From NCBI GenBank assembly GCA_913056455.1, contig CAJXMJ010000003.1, positions 62,001 to 126,000 on the forward strand: DNA of 64,000 nt. The letters run 5' to 3'. The DNA is from an uncultured Fodinibius sp. Its GTDB lineage: Bacteria; Bacteroidota; Rhodothermia; Balneolales; Balneolaceae. The notes beneath the pieces were generated by a model. That model worked only from the letters and a program-made list of their open reading frames with translations, searched no databases and had not been told where the DNA came from. The position numbers and the translations under genes are program-made. Shown here piece after piece: positions 7,780-17,675 of the stretch (position 1 is its first letter; the number at the start of each line of letters is the position of its first letter).

Positions 7780-10700
7780 TTAGTTAAGAATGCCTCGGCC
7801 GTCAATATTTAGGTTGGTTATGATATACACATCTCCGTATTGGAATACCGGTCGCTTCCCGTCGTCGAAATAATGGTAGTAATGGTGGTCATTGCCTTTT
7901 TGGTCGCCGGGATATATTACCTTGTCGCTGCTGTACATGATCCGTTCGGCGTGGCCAATGGAAATCAGCTCGGCATCAGCGGGTGGAAAGAGCTCGTAAT
8001 CATATCCGTCGGCCGGGAAGTGGTGGAACTCCTCGTACATCTGCTCGGCTTGGTCGCTGCCGTATGCGCCTTTAATTAATTTCATGCGGGCTGCCGGGAA
8101 TCCATACAGGGTTGTTCCAGCTGCATCGATAACCATGGATAGATCCTGGTCTTCGGGCAAAATGCGTTGCATAAATCCGTTAACGTCGATGAATTCCAGT
8201 TCACCAATAGTGCCAGCGTAAACCAGCGGATCACCAAATAGGGTCTTAAGAGGCATGGGAAGAGTCGTTAGCTTTGGCTGTTTGCCGGACTGGTTAGGGC
8301 GAATTTTTTCATCTGCGGGCTGGTCGCGATAAATACCGATCTCGCGGACGCGTACAGTCCCTTTGACCCCGTATTTGGGGGCAATGCGATTCAGCTCTTC
8401 GTAGAGTTCGGAGCGGTCGGTGAATTTGGTTTTGACTAATTCATTGACGACATCCTGCAGCTTGGTCACCGTTTCTTGGTTGGACCTCAAGTTGGTTTTT
8501 GCCTGTTGCAACTCCGCCCGCGTTTGCTTGTGTAGTGTTTCAAGCTCTCGCAAGGTTTTCTTGGATCGAGCCAGTTCAGAGGTGATCTGCTCGATGCGGG
8601 CTTCGGCCGACTGTTGCCAGCCCTGCTCCAGGGCCAAGAACAGTTCGGCCAGTTTGTGTTTGATGATGGGTAGCCAGCGCTTGGTTTTGTACATGCCCAG
8701 CCGCTCTTTGATCTGATCATAGGTGGTTTCCGTGTCGTCAGGATTAGCAGCTTGTTTTTCGGCCTCGATATCTACCTCGTAATGAGCGTAAAAGTCGGAC
8801 TCATCGGCAATGATGTTGCCTTTATTTCCGGCCAGGCTTCGGCCCGATTGTACCGGCTCGTCTAGGCTCCACCCGAATCTGTTCGTGAGTTGGGAGCCAG
8901 CCATTTGTTTGATCGAGCTCCATTTGATCTTGTTATAGAAGCTTCGGTTTGGAGCGTTCGGGTCAGGGATGAGATTAAACAGCACCCGCCCGTTGGCGTT
9001 ATTTTTGGGCACTTCCAAGGTGAGCTCGTGTCGGAATCGGGGCACGCGTTTTCCATCGGAGGAGAGGTTGTTTTCGATGGTGCCGATTTCATCGCTGTAG
9101 TCCAGCCAGCCGACCCGGACCAATCCTTTTTCGAGCGCTTCGGCATGCGTGGTGGGCAGTTGGGAATCAATAAGGGCTTGTTCACGCTCAATAGTGGAGG
9201 TCATTTTCTCCGAACGCCGGTCGATATCTCCGCTGGCTTGGCCGAGGGAGGACTCCAGGCGCTGGGACTCGCTGAGAAGCGACTCGATCCGGGCCTTCAG
9301 CACCTTGGTTTGGGCCTTGGATTGGAAAAACTCTTTCACTCGTGGGTCGGAGTTGGTAGCGGCGACCATCTGTTCGTATTCCAGTGACTGGCCGTCATTG
9401 TCAGCCGAGGTTTCCCGACTATCTCCGAAGAAAAGCTCATCAATCCAGCTTTGCTTTTTGCTGACCAGCTCTAGTCGGTACTGATCGAAGGAGTCTTTCA
9501 TCAGGTAGAAATGGATATTTACGGTTCCGTACTGGTTGCCCTGGCGGAGTCCACGACCGTTTCGCTGCTGGATTTGCGATGGGGTATAAGGGACATCCAT
9601 GTGATGTAGGTCGGTGGTCCATTTCTGGAGATTCATGCCTTCGGCGATCGACTGGTTGCCGATAAGCACGCGGTATTTGCCCAGATTAAAATCGTCCTGA
9701 ACCTCTTTTTTGAGGGCTTCCTTGTCGTCGGAGGAGGAGACGAAATTATCGTTGCCGTTGGTTTTGGTGCCTATAATGGAGCCGTTGATAATGGCAATGT
9801 GCTCCGTTGGGATGCCGGCCTTGGACAGTTCCTGCTTTATCAGCTGGTGATAACTGCCGCCTTTTTGGCCTTCCACGGAGATCCAATCGCAGAAAATAAT
9901 CTGGTTGCGAATGGCAGGGGCCGCCGGATTCTCCCGGCCAGTGTACAGGGCTTCCACGATCATCACCGCTCGGTCGAACGTCTCTTCGGTAAGGTCGCTG
10001 CCGTCTGACAGCTTCTCGCGCTGGGACTCAATTTTGTTAAGCAAAAGTTGTTTGCCTACCGGGACCTCGTGGAGGTTCCCTTCGGTGGCGCGAATTTCTT
10101 GAACCACCTCATCGAAATGACGTAATGCCTGAAGTTTATCGATAAGTTCATGGCGGGAGATTCGGGGATCCGCGTAGGGGTTCGGATTTTCCCGGGCAGG
10201 GGCAGGGTTGTTCTTCGAAAAGTAATCGCCATAAATGCTTTCGGGCGTATATTCGGGGACCGGATTTTCCCGGTGGGCGTAACTTTCGGCTACGTTATCT
10301 ACCAGTGCTCCAAGTTTCAGGAAGGTCCCATCTACGCCTGCGAAGCTGTTGTCATAGACGCGGAGGTCCGTGGCAATTTTACTGCCGTCGCCGGTGATGA
10401 CCAAAAAATTGTCTTTGGTCTCACATCCGCGATTGCGCATGCAGTCGAGAATGTTGTCGGCCCGAAGAATAATGTCGTCAAATAACAATTTGTGAATTTC
10501 GCTGGGTTCAATGACCTGTTGCTTGCTGGCGGCGTGGGGGCGTTTGAATGATGGTTTGAGCGCTTTGGGTTGGCCCTGCTCGTCTTTTATGACATGGCCG
10601 CCCTCATCTTTGAGCAGGTCGGGGAACTTCTCGTAGAATCCTACCAGCTGATCGTAGCTTTTGATGTCCATGACTTCGTCAATGATGGAACGCATTTCCG

Positions 10701-13700
10701 GGAGGTTGTAATAGCCGGCTACCACGCGCTCGGTGCGGTATTCCCCGTTGGTCTTTTTGACGATCTTTTCTTCCTCGCGGACGAATTGATTAATGAAGTT
10801 GTCGAGGTTCGCAATCTGATACTTGTCCAGCAAGTCAGGAGCGCAGAGGTTGAGCATGTGCCAAACTTCGACCGGGGAATTCACTACCGGCGTAGCGGTC
10901 AGGACAAATACGTTCTTGTAACCAACTTTTGAAAACAGCCATTTTGTTTTTTGGAGCGCATCCTCGGCTCGTTGGGATGGTTTGTTGGCCGCAATACCCA
11001 GTTTAGCTGCTTTTGCGCTGCCGAGGGCATTTTTGTAGAAATGGGCCTCATCAAAGAACAGGGCGTCCACGCCAAGCTCATCAAAGTAGATATCAGTTTC
11101 CAGCCGTTGGGCGCTGGATACGTTGCGCAGCTTGGCCTCCCATTCTTCTTTCATCTTCTCCAGGCGTCGTACCATGGACTTTTTGGCCGTGGAGCTGAGC
11201 GCATCGTCTTCCTCGATAAGGGCGTCAAAGTTTTCAATCATCTGATCGAAATACGCTACGCGCTCGGCGTACATCTGCTGCTGGACGGCCGGGGACAGCG
11301 GGAGGCTCTTGAAGGCATGGTCGGCAATAAAAATCGCGTCCCAGTTGTAGAGCTGGGCCATGGTGAGTTCCTTGTGACGCTCGGGGCCCGACATTTTCAT
11401 GTTGAGAATCTTCGCTTCGGGAAACAGCATCGAATATTCTTCGACCCATTTCTCCTGGACTTTCCCGGGCACGACAAAGAGCGGTTTGCGGCAGGCGCCC
11501 TGTTGGGCCAGTACCTGCGAGGTGATAATAGAGGCCAGCGTCTTCCCGGCGCCCACGTCGTGGCAGTTGGCCCCGCGCCCGTTCCAGACCAGCTTTTCTG
11601 CTACCGCTCGGTTGTGTTTGTAGACCGCAAAATCCTTGACGCCATAGAAGGTGTCGGACATGCCACGAACGCGAAGAGTAGCCCCGTCAAATTGGGGATT
11701 GATGTGAGCGTTATACTCATGGTTGTAGGCCTGTTCGATCAGTTCCCGAATGTCGCTGGGCGCTTTGGTGCGGACCCAGTGGTTGAACTTTTGCGGCACG
11801 CGCGTGAGCATTTGATCATTATGGGTACGCTGTTTGGCTCGTGAGCGCTCAATTAGGGCCGAAAGCCCTTTCTCTTTGGCTCGTTTGAGGGTCATGTTTG
11901 GCAGGACATGGTCGTTCTCATCGTAGAAGACCAGCGGAAAACTGGAATCCTGGATATAGTTGGTGATAATTTTGCTAAAGGGCGTCTCCCCCCATCCTTG
12001 GTTCCAGTCATCGGAGGTTTCTTCTCCATTTTTAATGTACCGGCCCCCTTTTCTGAGTTTCATGTAGAAGCGGTTCCCAAGATCGGCTTTATCCTTGACC
12101 AGGCCGATATGGACATCACGGTAATTAAGCTCGTCGGTAATCCATCGGGTGAGGACATCGGTAGGCAGGTAGGTGAAAATGTGGCGGGGGTCTACGGTGA
12201 TACTGTAGGCATCGATCCACTCGGGAAGAACCGCCTTGAGCGCCCCGATATTTTTCTCCAGTTGGTTGTCCTCAGCTATTTCCAGCTTATGGCGGACGTT
12301 GCCGGCAAGGTACTGATAGCGAAACTCGTAGCCATTGGACTCGGGGTTATAAAAGAAATCCGGGTGCTTCTGGATGGCTTCAATCAGCTCGGCCCGGCTG
12401 GCGGTGCCGCCCTTGTAGGTGGACTGGTAAAAGTCGATCGTCAGCTCTTCCCCAATGGAGCGGCCATACATGGCGATCTCGGCCAGGTCGTCAGAGCTGG
12501 TGATCGCGGGCACGTAATTGCTGTTGAACATCGAATCTGCCTCGATAATATCGGCGTATGCCAGCTCACCGCTGATGGGATCGCGTTTGACGATAGTCGT
12601 GAGTTTGTAGAGGCGGCTGTCGAAGCGGAACACTTGGCGGATATCGTCGTCTTCGTCCGGAATGCCATATTGTTCAATGTGCGTTTCCAGCAACTCCTTG
12701 AATTCCCCGCGTAAGGGTTCTTTCTGCTCGGTATCTTGGGCTAAGGCCGTGACGAAATCATCATATTTGTCCAGCATTCGGCAGGCGGAATCGATGCGGT
12801 TGCGGAGTCCGTCGCCTGCTTTGTCGTTGCCGCCTATAGTAAGTGGGTTGAAATAATGGCGCTGTTTCTCGTAAAATTTTTCTCCGTGGACAATGATATT
12901 GCCGGCGTGATAGTCCCGGCCGGTATCGAGCATGACGCCTTCATCGGGGATGCGGTAGAAAGGCATCTGCCCCGGCAACGGGTAGGGAAATTGGAGTTGG
13001 TCTTCGAGGACGCTGTCGGTCATCGCCTGATCCACCTGACCGTTGACGCCCATGCGGGTCAGAAACTGCATGTCATGGCCCTGAATGTGCTCACCTAAAA
13101 TATGCTGTGGGTATTTGCGGTAATAGGGATTGTAGTAGGCCTCGTAGGACTGGCCGTTATGTTCAGCGGTGCTGACGGCCAGCTCCTCATGGGCAAACAG
13201 CCGGTTAAGGTCATGGGCGGCGTCAGGATGCCGGTCGCCCTCAAAATCGTGGTACTTTTGAAACAAAAGCAGATCGGTCGTGACCAGCGTGTCGGCATTA
13301 TCTTTGAAGGCCGTCGAGGGAAGCCGGTAGGCGCCCACGAATCGAGCCCGCTGGACCATCGCTTGTCGGATGGCCGGATCCTTCTTGTCCATCGTGCCCA
13401 CCGACGTGATTACGGCCATGACGCCGCCCGGTTGGAGGGCGTCCAGGGACTTCAGGATAAAGTAGTCGTGGATGCGAGGGTTGAGGTGGGCTAGCCGGTC
13501 GCGCTGGGTATGAATTTTGATATCCCCGAACGGCACGTTGCCCACGACGCCGGTGATATTATAGCGGGACAGGTCGGTTTGGGCAAAGTTTTCGTGCCGG
13601 ACCAGCTGGCTCGGATACAGGAGCCTCGCAATGCGCGCGCTCACCGCCGACCGTTCGACCATCAGCATGCGAAAGGTTTCGCGGTCAGGTAGAAATCCGG

Positions 13701-15045
13701 CGAAGTTTCCCACGCCAGCGCCGGGTTCCAGGATGTTTCCTCCGGTTAGCCCCATGGCCGCCAGTTTATCCCATATAAGCTGGACCAACGGGTAGGAGGT
13801 GTAATGCTCATTAAGCAGGCCGCGCTCGGTTCCGGTGCGGTCTTCGCCATATCCTAGTCCACCGGCGCCGGTGTACCTGCGAAGCAGATCCAGATCGGAT
13901 GTAGTGATGGCGCGGTCTTCTTTTTCGAGGATAGCCAGCGCTGCTTCGTTGGCTTTGCGTCGCTCGGATTTCGAGAGTTTAATAGGGGCGACATTTTCCA
14001 GTTGAAGGCCGGAAAAATGGGCCTCAAATTTCGATTCTCCCGGCCGATCTCCAGAGGGTCCGTATGATTGGATGTCTGGTTTTTCCGGGACGGGAGTTTC
14101 CTGTTGGGCCCCAGAAAAAATACTATCAAAATCGACGCCAATACTGCTTCCGTGCTCGCGAAACAGCTCGAAGGCGTGGTCGCGATGCTCTTGGGGAAAA
14201 CGGTCGAGCGAAAAGGCTAGCGCCAGTTTCTTTACCGTTTCCGTAAAAGATTCTTGGAGCACCTGCAGCTCACTGGACGGATTGTCCCGGGTCGCCAGCT
14301 GTTGGGTTAGTTTCTTCGGGTCGGCAAGGAGGGAGTCGATATTGTTGGCTGCCTGCTTATCACCTTTATCAGCTTGCCAGGCCAGCTCGGTCAGCTTGGT
14401 CATGGCCTCGGTATGTAAGGTGCCTCGCTTGTAAGGCGTATGTGCCGCCTTGGCTATGCCGGCCATGCGCTTGGTTTTGACCTGTACTTCGACGGGAATG
14501 TTACCATCGGTGCCAGCCATGACGATAAAATGATGGGCGCGATAGCCGCCTACCGGGTGTTGGTATTTATCCTCATGCTCGAAAACGGCTCCTGCAGCTC
14601 CGCGTTTAATTTGGGTGACGACATCCTCCAACTCGGCTTGCTCATCCAACTGGATCATCGCCCCGGCCATGTCGGTCAGCCCCTGGATGTATTGCTCGTC
14701 CTTCTTGGCTTTTGTTATCGTTGCCTTGAGTCGCTTGCGGAGCAACTTGTCAACGGTCGAATAAAAGGATTTGACCCGACCCTTGACGATGGCATCCGGG
14801 GTTAGCGATTGTAGCTTCTCGATGACCTGCTGGAGAGCAAGCTCGTATTGGGGGCGCGTCTGCTCCAGAAAAGTCTCGGCCGTATCAGCGAATTTCACTT
14901 CCTCTACGGTGTCGGTGTCGCCCGGCTGGGTAGGATTGGGATCGTCGATATTGGGAATACCATCGCCATCATAATCTTCGAATATGGCGTGGTAGTCTCG
15001 TTTGGTAATATCTTGAAAGGGGGAAATCGCAGGATTGTCTCGCAT
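7780..15045 (-). CDS. Giant polyvalent protein: RelA/SpoT-like + N6-methylase + SNF2-type helicase
   Basis: This 2421-aa cytoplasmic-type protein starts with an acidic D-x-D-G-D-G-I-P-N-I-D-D calcium-loop-like motif (about 24-35). Next is a RelA/SpoT-like domain (about 85-210) with R90/K92/S96/K100, D125-x-x-G128, G167-Y168, H171 and E186-x-Q188. An adenine-methylase domain follows, with L-E-P-G-A-G-V-G-N-F (439-448) and N-V-P-F (503-506). An SF2/SNF2 helicase has V-G-A-G-K-T (about 1163-1168), D-E-A-H (about 1332), T-A-T-P-V (about 1383) and Q-Q-R-N-G-R-G-L-R-Q-G (about 1826). A coiled coil (about 2148-2205) precedes a C-terminal domain. The design matches the polyvalent/DarB-like proteins of phages and conjugative elements, which are thought to enter the recipient with DNA and counter host defences. 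Confidence 0.85.
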   Translation of the reverse strand: MRDNPAISPFQDITKRDYHAIFEDYDGDGIPNIDDPNPTQPGDTDTVEEVKFADTAETFLEQTRPQYELALQQVIEKLQSLTPDAIVKGRVKSFYSTVDKLLRKRLKATITKAKKDEQYIQGLTDMAGAMIQLDEQAELEDVVTQIKRGAAGAVFEHEDKYQHPVGGYRAHHFIVMAGTDGNIPVEVQVKTKRMAGIAKAAHTPYKRGTLHTEAMTKLTELAWQADKGDKQAANNIDSLLADPKKLTQQLATRDNPSSELQVLQESFTETVKKLALAFSLDRFPQEHRDHAFELFREHGSSIGVDFDSIFSGAQQETPVPEKPDIQSYGPSGDRPGESKFEAHFSGLQLENVAPIKLSKSERRKANEAALAILEKEDRAITTSDLDLLRRYTGAGGLGYGEDRTGTERGLLNEHYTSYPLVQLIWDKLAAMGLTGGNILEPGAGVGNFAGFLPDRETFRMLMVERSAVSARIARLLYPSQLVRHENFAQTDLSRYNITGVVGNVPFGDIKIHTQRDRLAHLNPRIHDYFILKSLDALQPGGVMAVITSVGTMDKKDPAIRQAMVQRARFVGAYRLPSTAFKDNADTLVTTDLLLFQKYHDFEGDRHPDAAHDLNRLFAHEELAVSTAEHNGQSYEAYYNPYYRKYPQHILGEHIQGHDMQFLTRMGVNGQVDQAMTDSVLEDQLQFPYPLPGQMPFYRIPDEGVMLDTGRDYHAGNIIVHGEKFYEKQRHYFNPLTIGGNDKAGDGLRNRIDSACRMLDKYDDFVTALAQDTEQKEPLRGEFKELLETHIEQYGIPDEDDDIRQVFRFDSRLYKLTTIVKRDPISGELAYADIIEADSMFNSNYVPAITSSDDLAEIAMYGRSIGEELTIDFYQSTYKGGTASRAELIEAIQKHPDFFYNPESNGYEFRYQYLAGNVRHKLEIAEDNQLEKNIGALKAVLPEWIDAYSITVDPRHIFTYLPTDVLTRWITDELNYRDVHIGLVKDKADLGNRFYMKLRKGGRYIKNGEETSDDWNQGWGETPFSKIITNYIQDSSFPLVFYDENDHVLPNMTLKRAKEKGLSALIERSRAKQRTHNDQMLTRVPQKFNHWVRTKAPSDIRELIEQAYNHEYNAHINPQFDGATLRVRGMSDTFYGVKDFAVYKHNRAVAEKLVWNGRGANCHDVGAGKTLASIITSQVLAQQGACRKPLFVVPGKVQEKWVEEYSMLFPEAKILNMKMSGPERHKELTMAQLYNWDAIFIADHAFKSLPLSPAVQQQMYAERVAYFDQMIENFDALIEEDDALSSTAKKSMVRRLEKMKEEWEAKLRNVSSAQRLETDIYFDELGVDALFFDEAHFYKNALGSAKAAKLGIAANKPSQRAEDALQKTKWLFSKVGYKNVFVLTATPVVNSPVEVWHMLNLCAPDLLDKYQIANLDNFINQFVREEEKIVKKTNGEYRTERVVAGYYNLPEMRSIIDEVMDIKSYDQLVGFYEKFPDLLKDEGGHVIKDEQGQPKALKPSFKRPHAASKQQVIEPSEIHKLLFDDIILRADNILDCMRNRGCETKDNFLVITGDGSKIATDLRVYDNSFAGVDGTFLKLGALVDNVAESYAHRENPVPEYTPESIYGDYFSKNNPAPARENPNPYADPRISRHELIDKLQALRHFDEVVQEIRATEGNLHEVPVGKQLLLNKIESQREKLSDGSDLTEETFDRAVMIVEALYTGRENPAAPAIRNQIIFCDWISVEGQKGGSYHQLIKQELSKAGIPTEHIAIINGSIIGTKTNGNDNFVSSSDDKEALKKEVQDDFNLGKYRVLIGNQSIAEGMNLQKWTTDLHHMDVPYTPSQIQQRNGRGLRQGNQYGTVNIHFYLMKDSFDQYRLELVSKKQSWIDELFFGDSRETSADNDGQSLEYEQMVAATNSDPRVKEFFQSKAQTKVLKARIESLLSESQRLESSLGQASGDIDRRSEKMTSTIEREQALIDSQLPTTHAEALEKGLVRVGWLDYSDEIGTIENNLSSDGKRVPRFRHELTLEVPKNNANGRVLFNLIPDPNAPNRSFYNKIKWSSIKQMAGSQLTNRFGWSLDEPVQSGRSLAGNKGNIIADESDFYAHYEVDIEAEKQAANPDDTETTYDQIKERLGMYKTKRWLPIIKHKLAELFLALEQGWQQSAEARIEQITSELARSKKTLRELETLHKQTRAELQQAKTNLRSNQETVTKLQDVVNELVKTKFTDRSELYEELNRIAPKYGVKGTVRVREIGIYRDQPADEKIRPNQSGKQPKLTTLPMPLKTLFGDPLVYAGTIGELEFIDVNGFMQRILPEDQDLSMVIDAAGTTLYGFPAARMKLIKGAYGSDQAEQMYEEFHHFPADGYDYELFPPADAELISIGHAERIMYSSDKVIYPGDQKGNDHHYYHYFDDGKRPVFQYGDVYIITNLNIDGRGILN

Positions 15046-15051
15046 GGGATA

Positions 15052-16269
15052 TTAGCTAATAATTTTTTCTAGGAAGGCGTCAAGTTTAGCCTGACTTTTT
15101 TGGGCGGCCTGGATATCTATTTCCGGTTCGGTTTGTTTTGGAGGTGCCGGCTTTTTGGCAGGCGTGGAAGATTTGGTGGTGGATTTTTTGGGCTTCGCCT
15201 TCGGTTGGGGCTTTTTGGGGGCCGGTTGTTGCTGTTGGTTCGCAAATGCTCGCTCCTGTCGCTTGTATTCCCTGGCGCCGAGTACCACTTTCGCGTGGTC
15301 CTGTTTGAAAATCCGGATTTCCAGCTCTCCATATTTGCTGACCAGCTTTTTCCAACACGCCAGCACGCCGCCCGCCGAACCTTCAGTGCAAATCTGGTAT
15401 TCCAGGTGTCCGTCCAGCAGCAGGTCCATGAGGTACCGCTTTTTGGGGTAATCGGCGGTGTACCGGATCGACAGATGCGCGTTTTCGGATTCTCCGGAAT
15501 GCTTTTGGGCGTAGCAGGACATCTTGCTTCCGAACATCGAATTGATGCGTTTCCAGGAGCGTATTTTGTGAAGCTTGTCCAATTCTTTAAGGGTAATTTT
15601 AAACGGGGTATCCACGGGGTTCTCGCGGTCGACTGGGGTCTTTTGTTTCGCTGGCTTAGTTTTGGGGGAAATGTTTCGCTCGGCAGCCGTAAATGGGACG
15701 GCAATGGCCGTCAGCTCCCGGTAGCGGTTCTTTTCGGTTTCGGCTCCGCCTTCTTTGGTAACTTTGATTTCGATGTCGCATTCGTGGGCGATGCTGGTAT
15801 TGCCTTTGTACTGCCCGTCCTTGGTGGCGTGGGAGACCATGACAAACATGATCCCGTTTTCGCGGCACCACTGGGCCAGCTCGACGGTTTCCTTGGCGTT
15901 GGCATCAATCACGGAAATCGAGTCGAGGATGCAGGCGAAGGACCGGTTTTTAAGCAGGATTTCTTTGAGCGCCTGAATGGATTTCCATTTGGTAAAATTT
16001 AGATTAGAATGTGTGGCCTGTAGTCGCTTCACGCGATCGACCAGGGTTTTTCCGAAATGCTCTTCGGCGGGGATATACTCGATGCGTCCGTGCTCGGCCA
16101 GCGCATCGGCCAGCCCCAGACTCATGGTAGACTTTCCGGCTCCTTTTTCACCCCAGATAAAGATAACTGCGTTCTTTTCCGGCTCGCCGACCAGCTTTCC
16201 GTACGGAGGGGCGATGGTAATACCTTGTATGTTGAGCTTCGAAAGCTCGCGTGCACTCATTGATTCCAT
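15052..16269 (-). CDS. RecA/RadA-like ATPase with basic C-terminal tail
   Basis: I choose the ATG at 16269 (405 aa) because it follows the upstream stop by one base; an in-frame Met at 16305 would overlap it. The ATPase core has Walker A G-E-K-G-A-G-K-S-T (about residues 40-48), a Walker B-like A-C-I-L-D-S-I-S-V-I-D (about 112-122) and a RecA-type M-V-S-H-A segment (about 144-148). A Lys/Pro/Ala-rich tail runs about 330-375, ending in a short helix. It resembles RadA/DnaB-type recombination ATPases more than HerA/FtsK packaging motors. Its place just upstream of the polyvalent gene suggests a DNA-handling or packaging role. Confidence 0.75.
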   Translation of the reverse strand: MESMSARELSKLNIQGITIAPPYGKLVGEPEKNAVIFIWGEKGAGKSTMSLGLADALAEHGRIEYIPAEEHFGKTLVDRVKRLQATHSNLNFTKWKSIQALKEILLKNRSFACILDSISVIDANAKETVELAQWCRENGIMFVMVSHATKDGQYKGNTSIAHECDIEIKVTKEGGAETEKNRYRELTAIAVPFTAAERNISPKTKPAKQKTPVDRENPVDTPFKITLKELDKLHKIRSWKRINSMFGSKMSCYAQKHSGESENAHLSIRYTADYPKKRYLMDLLLDGHLEYQICTEGSAGGVLACWKKLVSKYGELEIRIFKQDHAKVVLGAREYKRQERAFANQQQQPAPKKPQPKAKPKKSTTKSSTPAKKPAPPKQTEPEIDIQAAQKSQAKLDAFLEKIIS

Positions 16270-16270
16270 A

Positions 16271-16594
16271 TTATTTAGGGGTCGCTTTTTTGATTGCAAT
16301 TCCAATTCCGATGATGGCTACGGCTCCCAGGAGCCAAAGGCCAGAGGGCGTAGATGGTTTTTGCTGTTGTGGTTGTAGGGCGTTGTTATCAATCCCGAGT
16401 CGGCGGATCAGCATCTGGTCGGCTACGCCGGTTGGGGGCATGCCCAACGCTTGCTGGGCCTGTATGACAGCCGACTCGGTTTCCGAACCAAATATTCCGT
16501 CCATCCCATAGTCGGGAAGGGGGATGCCCATTGCTAAGAGGGCGGATTGCAGATGCATGACCTGGGGTCCGTTGCTACCTTTGCGTAAGCTCAT
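16271..16594 (-). CDS. Peptidoglycan-binding protein with C-terminal anchor
   Basis: In this 107-aa protein, residues about 1-70 match the PG_binding_1 fold: the repeated pattern V-x-x-L-Q-x-x-L followed by D-G-I-F-G-x-x-T-x-x-A-V-x-x-x-Q. A Pro/Gln linker and one membrane helix (about 84-101) with basic end K-K-A-T-P-K follow. There is no enzyme domain, so it probably tethers a membrane to the cell wall. The start overlaps the upstream stop as ATGA (16591-16594). Confidence 0.85.
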   Translation of the reverse strand: MSLRKGSNGPQVMHLQSALLAMGIPLPDYGMDGIFGSETESAVIQAQQALGMPPTGVADQMLIRRLGIDNNALQPQQQKPSTPSGLWLLGAVAIIGIGIAIKKATPK

Positions 16595-16998
16595 GGTTGT
16601 TTGCGTTGTCGGTTATACAATGTTACTCCCGCTATTCCGAGCAGGATGCCGGCGCTGACATATCCCGCGCCCCTTAAGGCCGATGAGGATGACTGGACGA
16701 TGCTGTCCTCTAGGCCCATAAGTTCACCTGCTGCCTGTAGGTCCACATGCTCGAAGTATTCGTTAATTTCTTGCTTGTACTTGCCAAAAGTAGCTCGGAA
16801 GGCTTCCTTGTCGGCGGTGAGGTTGGCCAGTAGAATAGCCGTTGTAGCGGCGTTGCCTTTCTTGCCGGCCAGCGCCCGGTTGGCAATGCTCATTGCTTTG
16901 CGGACGGCATTGCGGCTGGTGCGAGACAAGTAGCTTTGCAGCCCACCCATTCCGTCGTCCACCACCTGGTAGTCCTGACCTTCTATAAGTTCTTGCAT
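16591..16998 (-). CDS. Tail-anchored helical protein, hypothetical
   Basis: The start is taken at the ATG at 16998 (135 aa, MQELIEGQDY...), two bases after the upstream stop; the longer open frame to 17112 is rejected because it would overlap that gene. A mainly helical, charged N-terminal part is followed by a C-terminal membrane segment (about 108-127) and the basic end N-R-Q-R-K-Q-P. It belongs to the set of C-terminally anchored proteins of this operon. Function unknown. Confidence 0.7.
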   Translation of the reverse strand: MQELIEGQDYQVVDDGMGGLQSYLSRTSRNAVRKAMSIANRALAGKKGNAATTAILLANLTADKEAFRATFGKYKQEINEYFEHVDLQAAGELMGLEDSIVQSSSSALRGAGYVSAGILLGIAGVTLYNRQRKQP

Positions 16999-17000
16999 GA

Positions 17001-17675
17001 TCAGGCCTCTCGGGGTTTGGCGTTCTTGGTGGCAAGGTCCGTAACGCTGTCTCGAATGCCGGGCATAAGAGGAGCCAGGAAATACACGCCCGCCCCGATG
17101 CCTGCGAGCCAAAGCGCCTTGGTGAGCGTACTGTTGACGCCGCTTAATGCACCACTGGGGTCGGGGAGGTCAATCTGATACCACGGCTCAGTGGGCGGGG
17201 CATATACGCCACTTTGCTGGCCTTCGTCGATATCTAAATCGAGCGTCATTACATTAGACGTAGCCAGTGGGTTAGCTTGTGCTATATTCGTTTCGGTAAC
17301 GTTGCTGTAGTGGAGCTCAAAGATCACGGGGTGGTGACGGTCCGGAACAAACGACCGGTCAAACACGAGACGGGCCTGCCCGCGACATCCTTCCCACATG
17401 CTGGTAATTATGCGGGATATCGCAAGCACGTTCCGGGTTTGCGGATCGAGGGCGGCGACCACGACGTCCGGACACACGACCATCAGAAATGAATTCCAAA
17501 ACGTGCGGTAGATATCCGCCTCGACATCTACGGAAAAGGGGACGCCGGTTTTAGGACGACCGCGCTGGGGGTAACGTCCGATAATGCGGAGCTCACCGGC
17601 CTCGGAGCTTATGATATTGCCAGAGATCCCCGCCTCGCCTAATCCGTTGGCAGTGGTAAACGTGGAGTTGCTCAT
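17001..17675 (-). CDS. Beta-rich protein with C-terminal membrane segment
   Basis: The 224-aa protein starts at the ATG at 17675, which overlaps the upstream stop as ATGA. A longer in-frame start at 17759 would overlap that gene by 85 bases and is less likely. Residues about 15-160 look like a beta sandwich (alternating strands including P-F-S-V-D-V-E-A-D-I and V-I-F-E-L-H-Y-S), followed by a Pro-rich linker and one membrane helix (about 186-204). An anchored beta domain would suit a vertex, spike-base or envelope structural protein. No known family recognised. Confidence 0.65.
   Translation of the reverse strand: MSNSTFTTANGLGEAGISGNIISSEAGELRIIGRYPQRGRPKTGVPFSVDVEADIYRTFWNSFLMVVCPDVVVAALDPQTRNVLAISRIITSMWEGCRGQARLVFDRSFVPDRHHPVIFELHYSNVTETNIAQANPLATSNVMTLDLDIDEGQQSGVYAPPTEPWYQIDLPDPSGALSGVNSTLTKALWLAGIGAGVYFLAPLMPGIRDSVTDLATKNAKPREA

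Noticed and set aside
10951-11844. Long antisense frames (up to 297 codons) opposite the 2421-aa gene
   Set aside because: The sense protein has clear helicase motifs here; antisense frames in GC-rich coding DNA are common and show no family features.
11908-12714. 268-codon antisense frame
   Set aside because: Opposite the conserved polyvalent gene, with no recognisable domain or start context.
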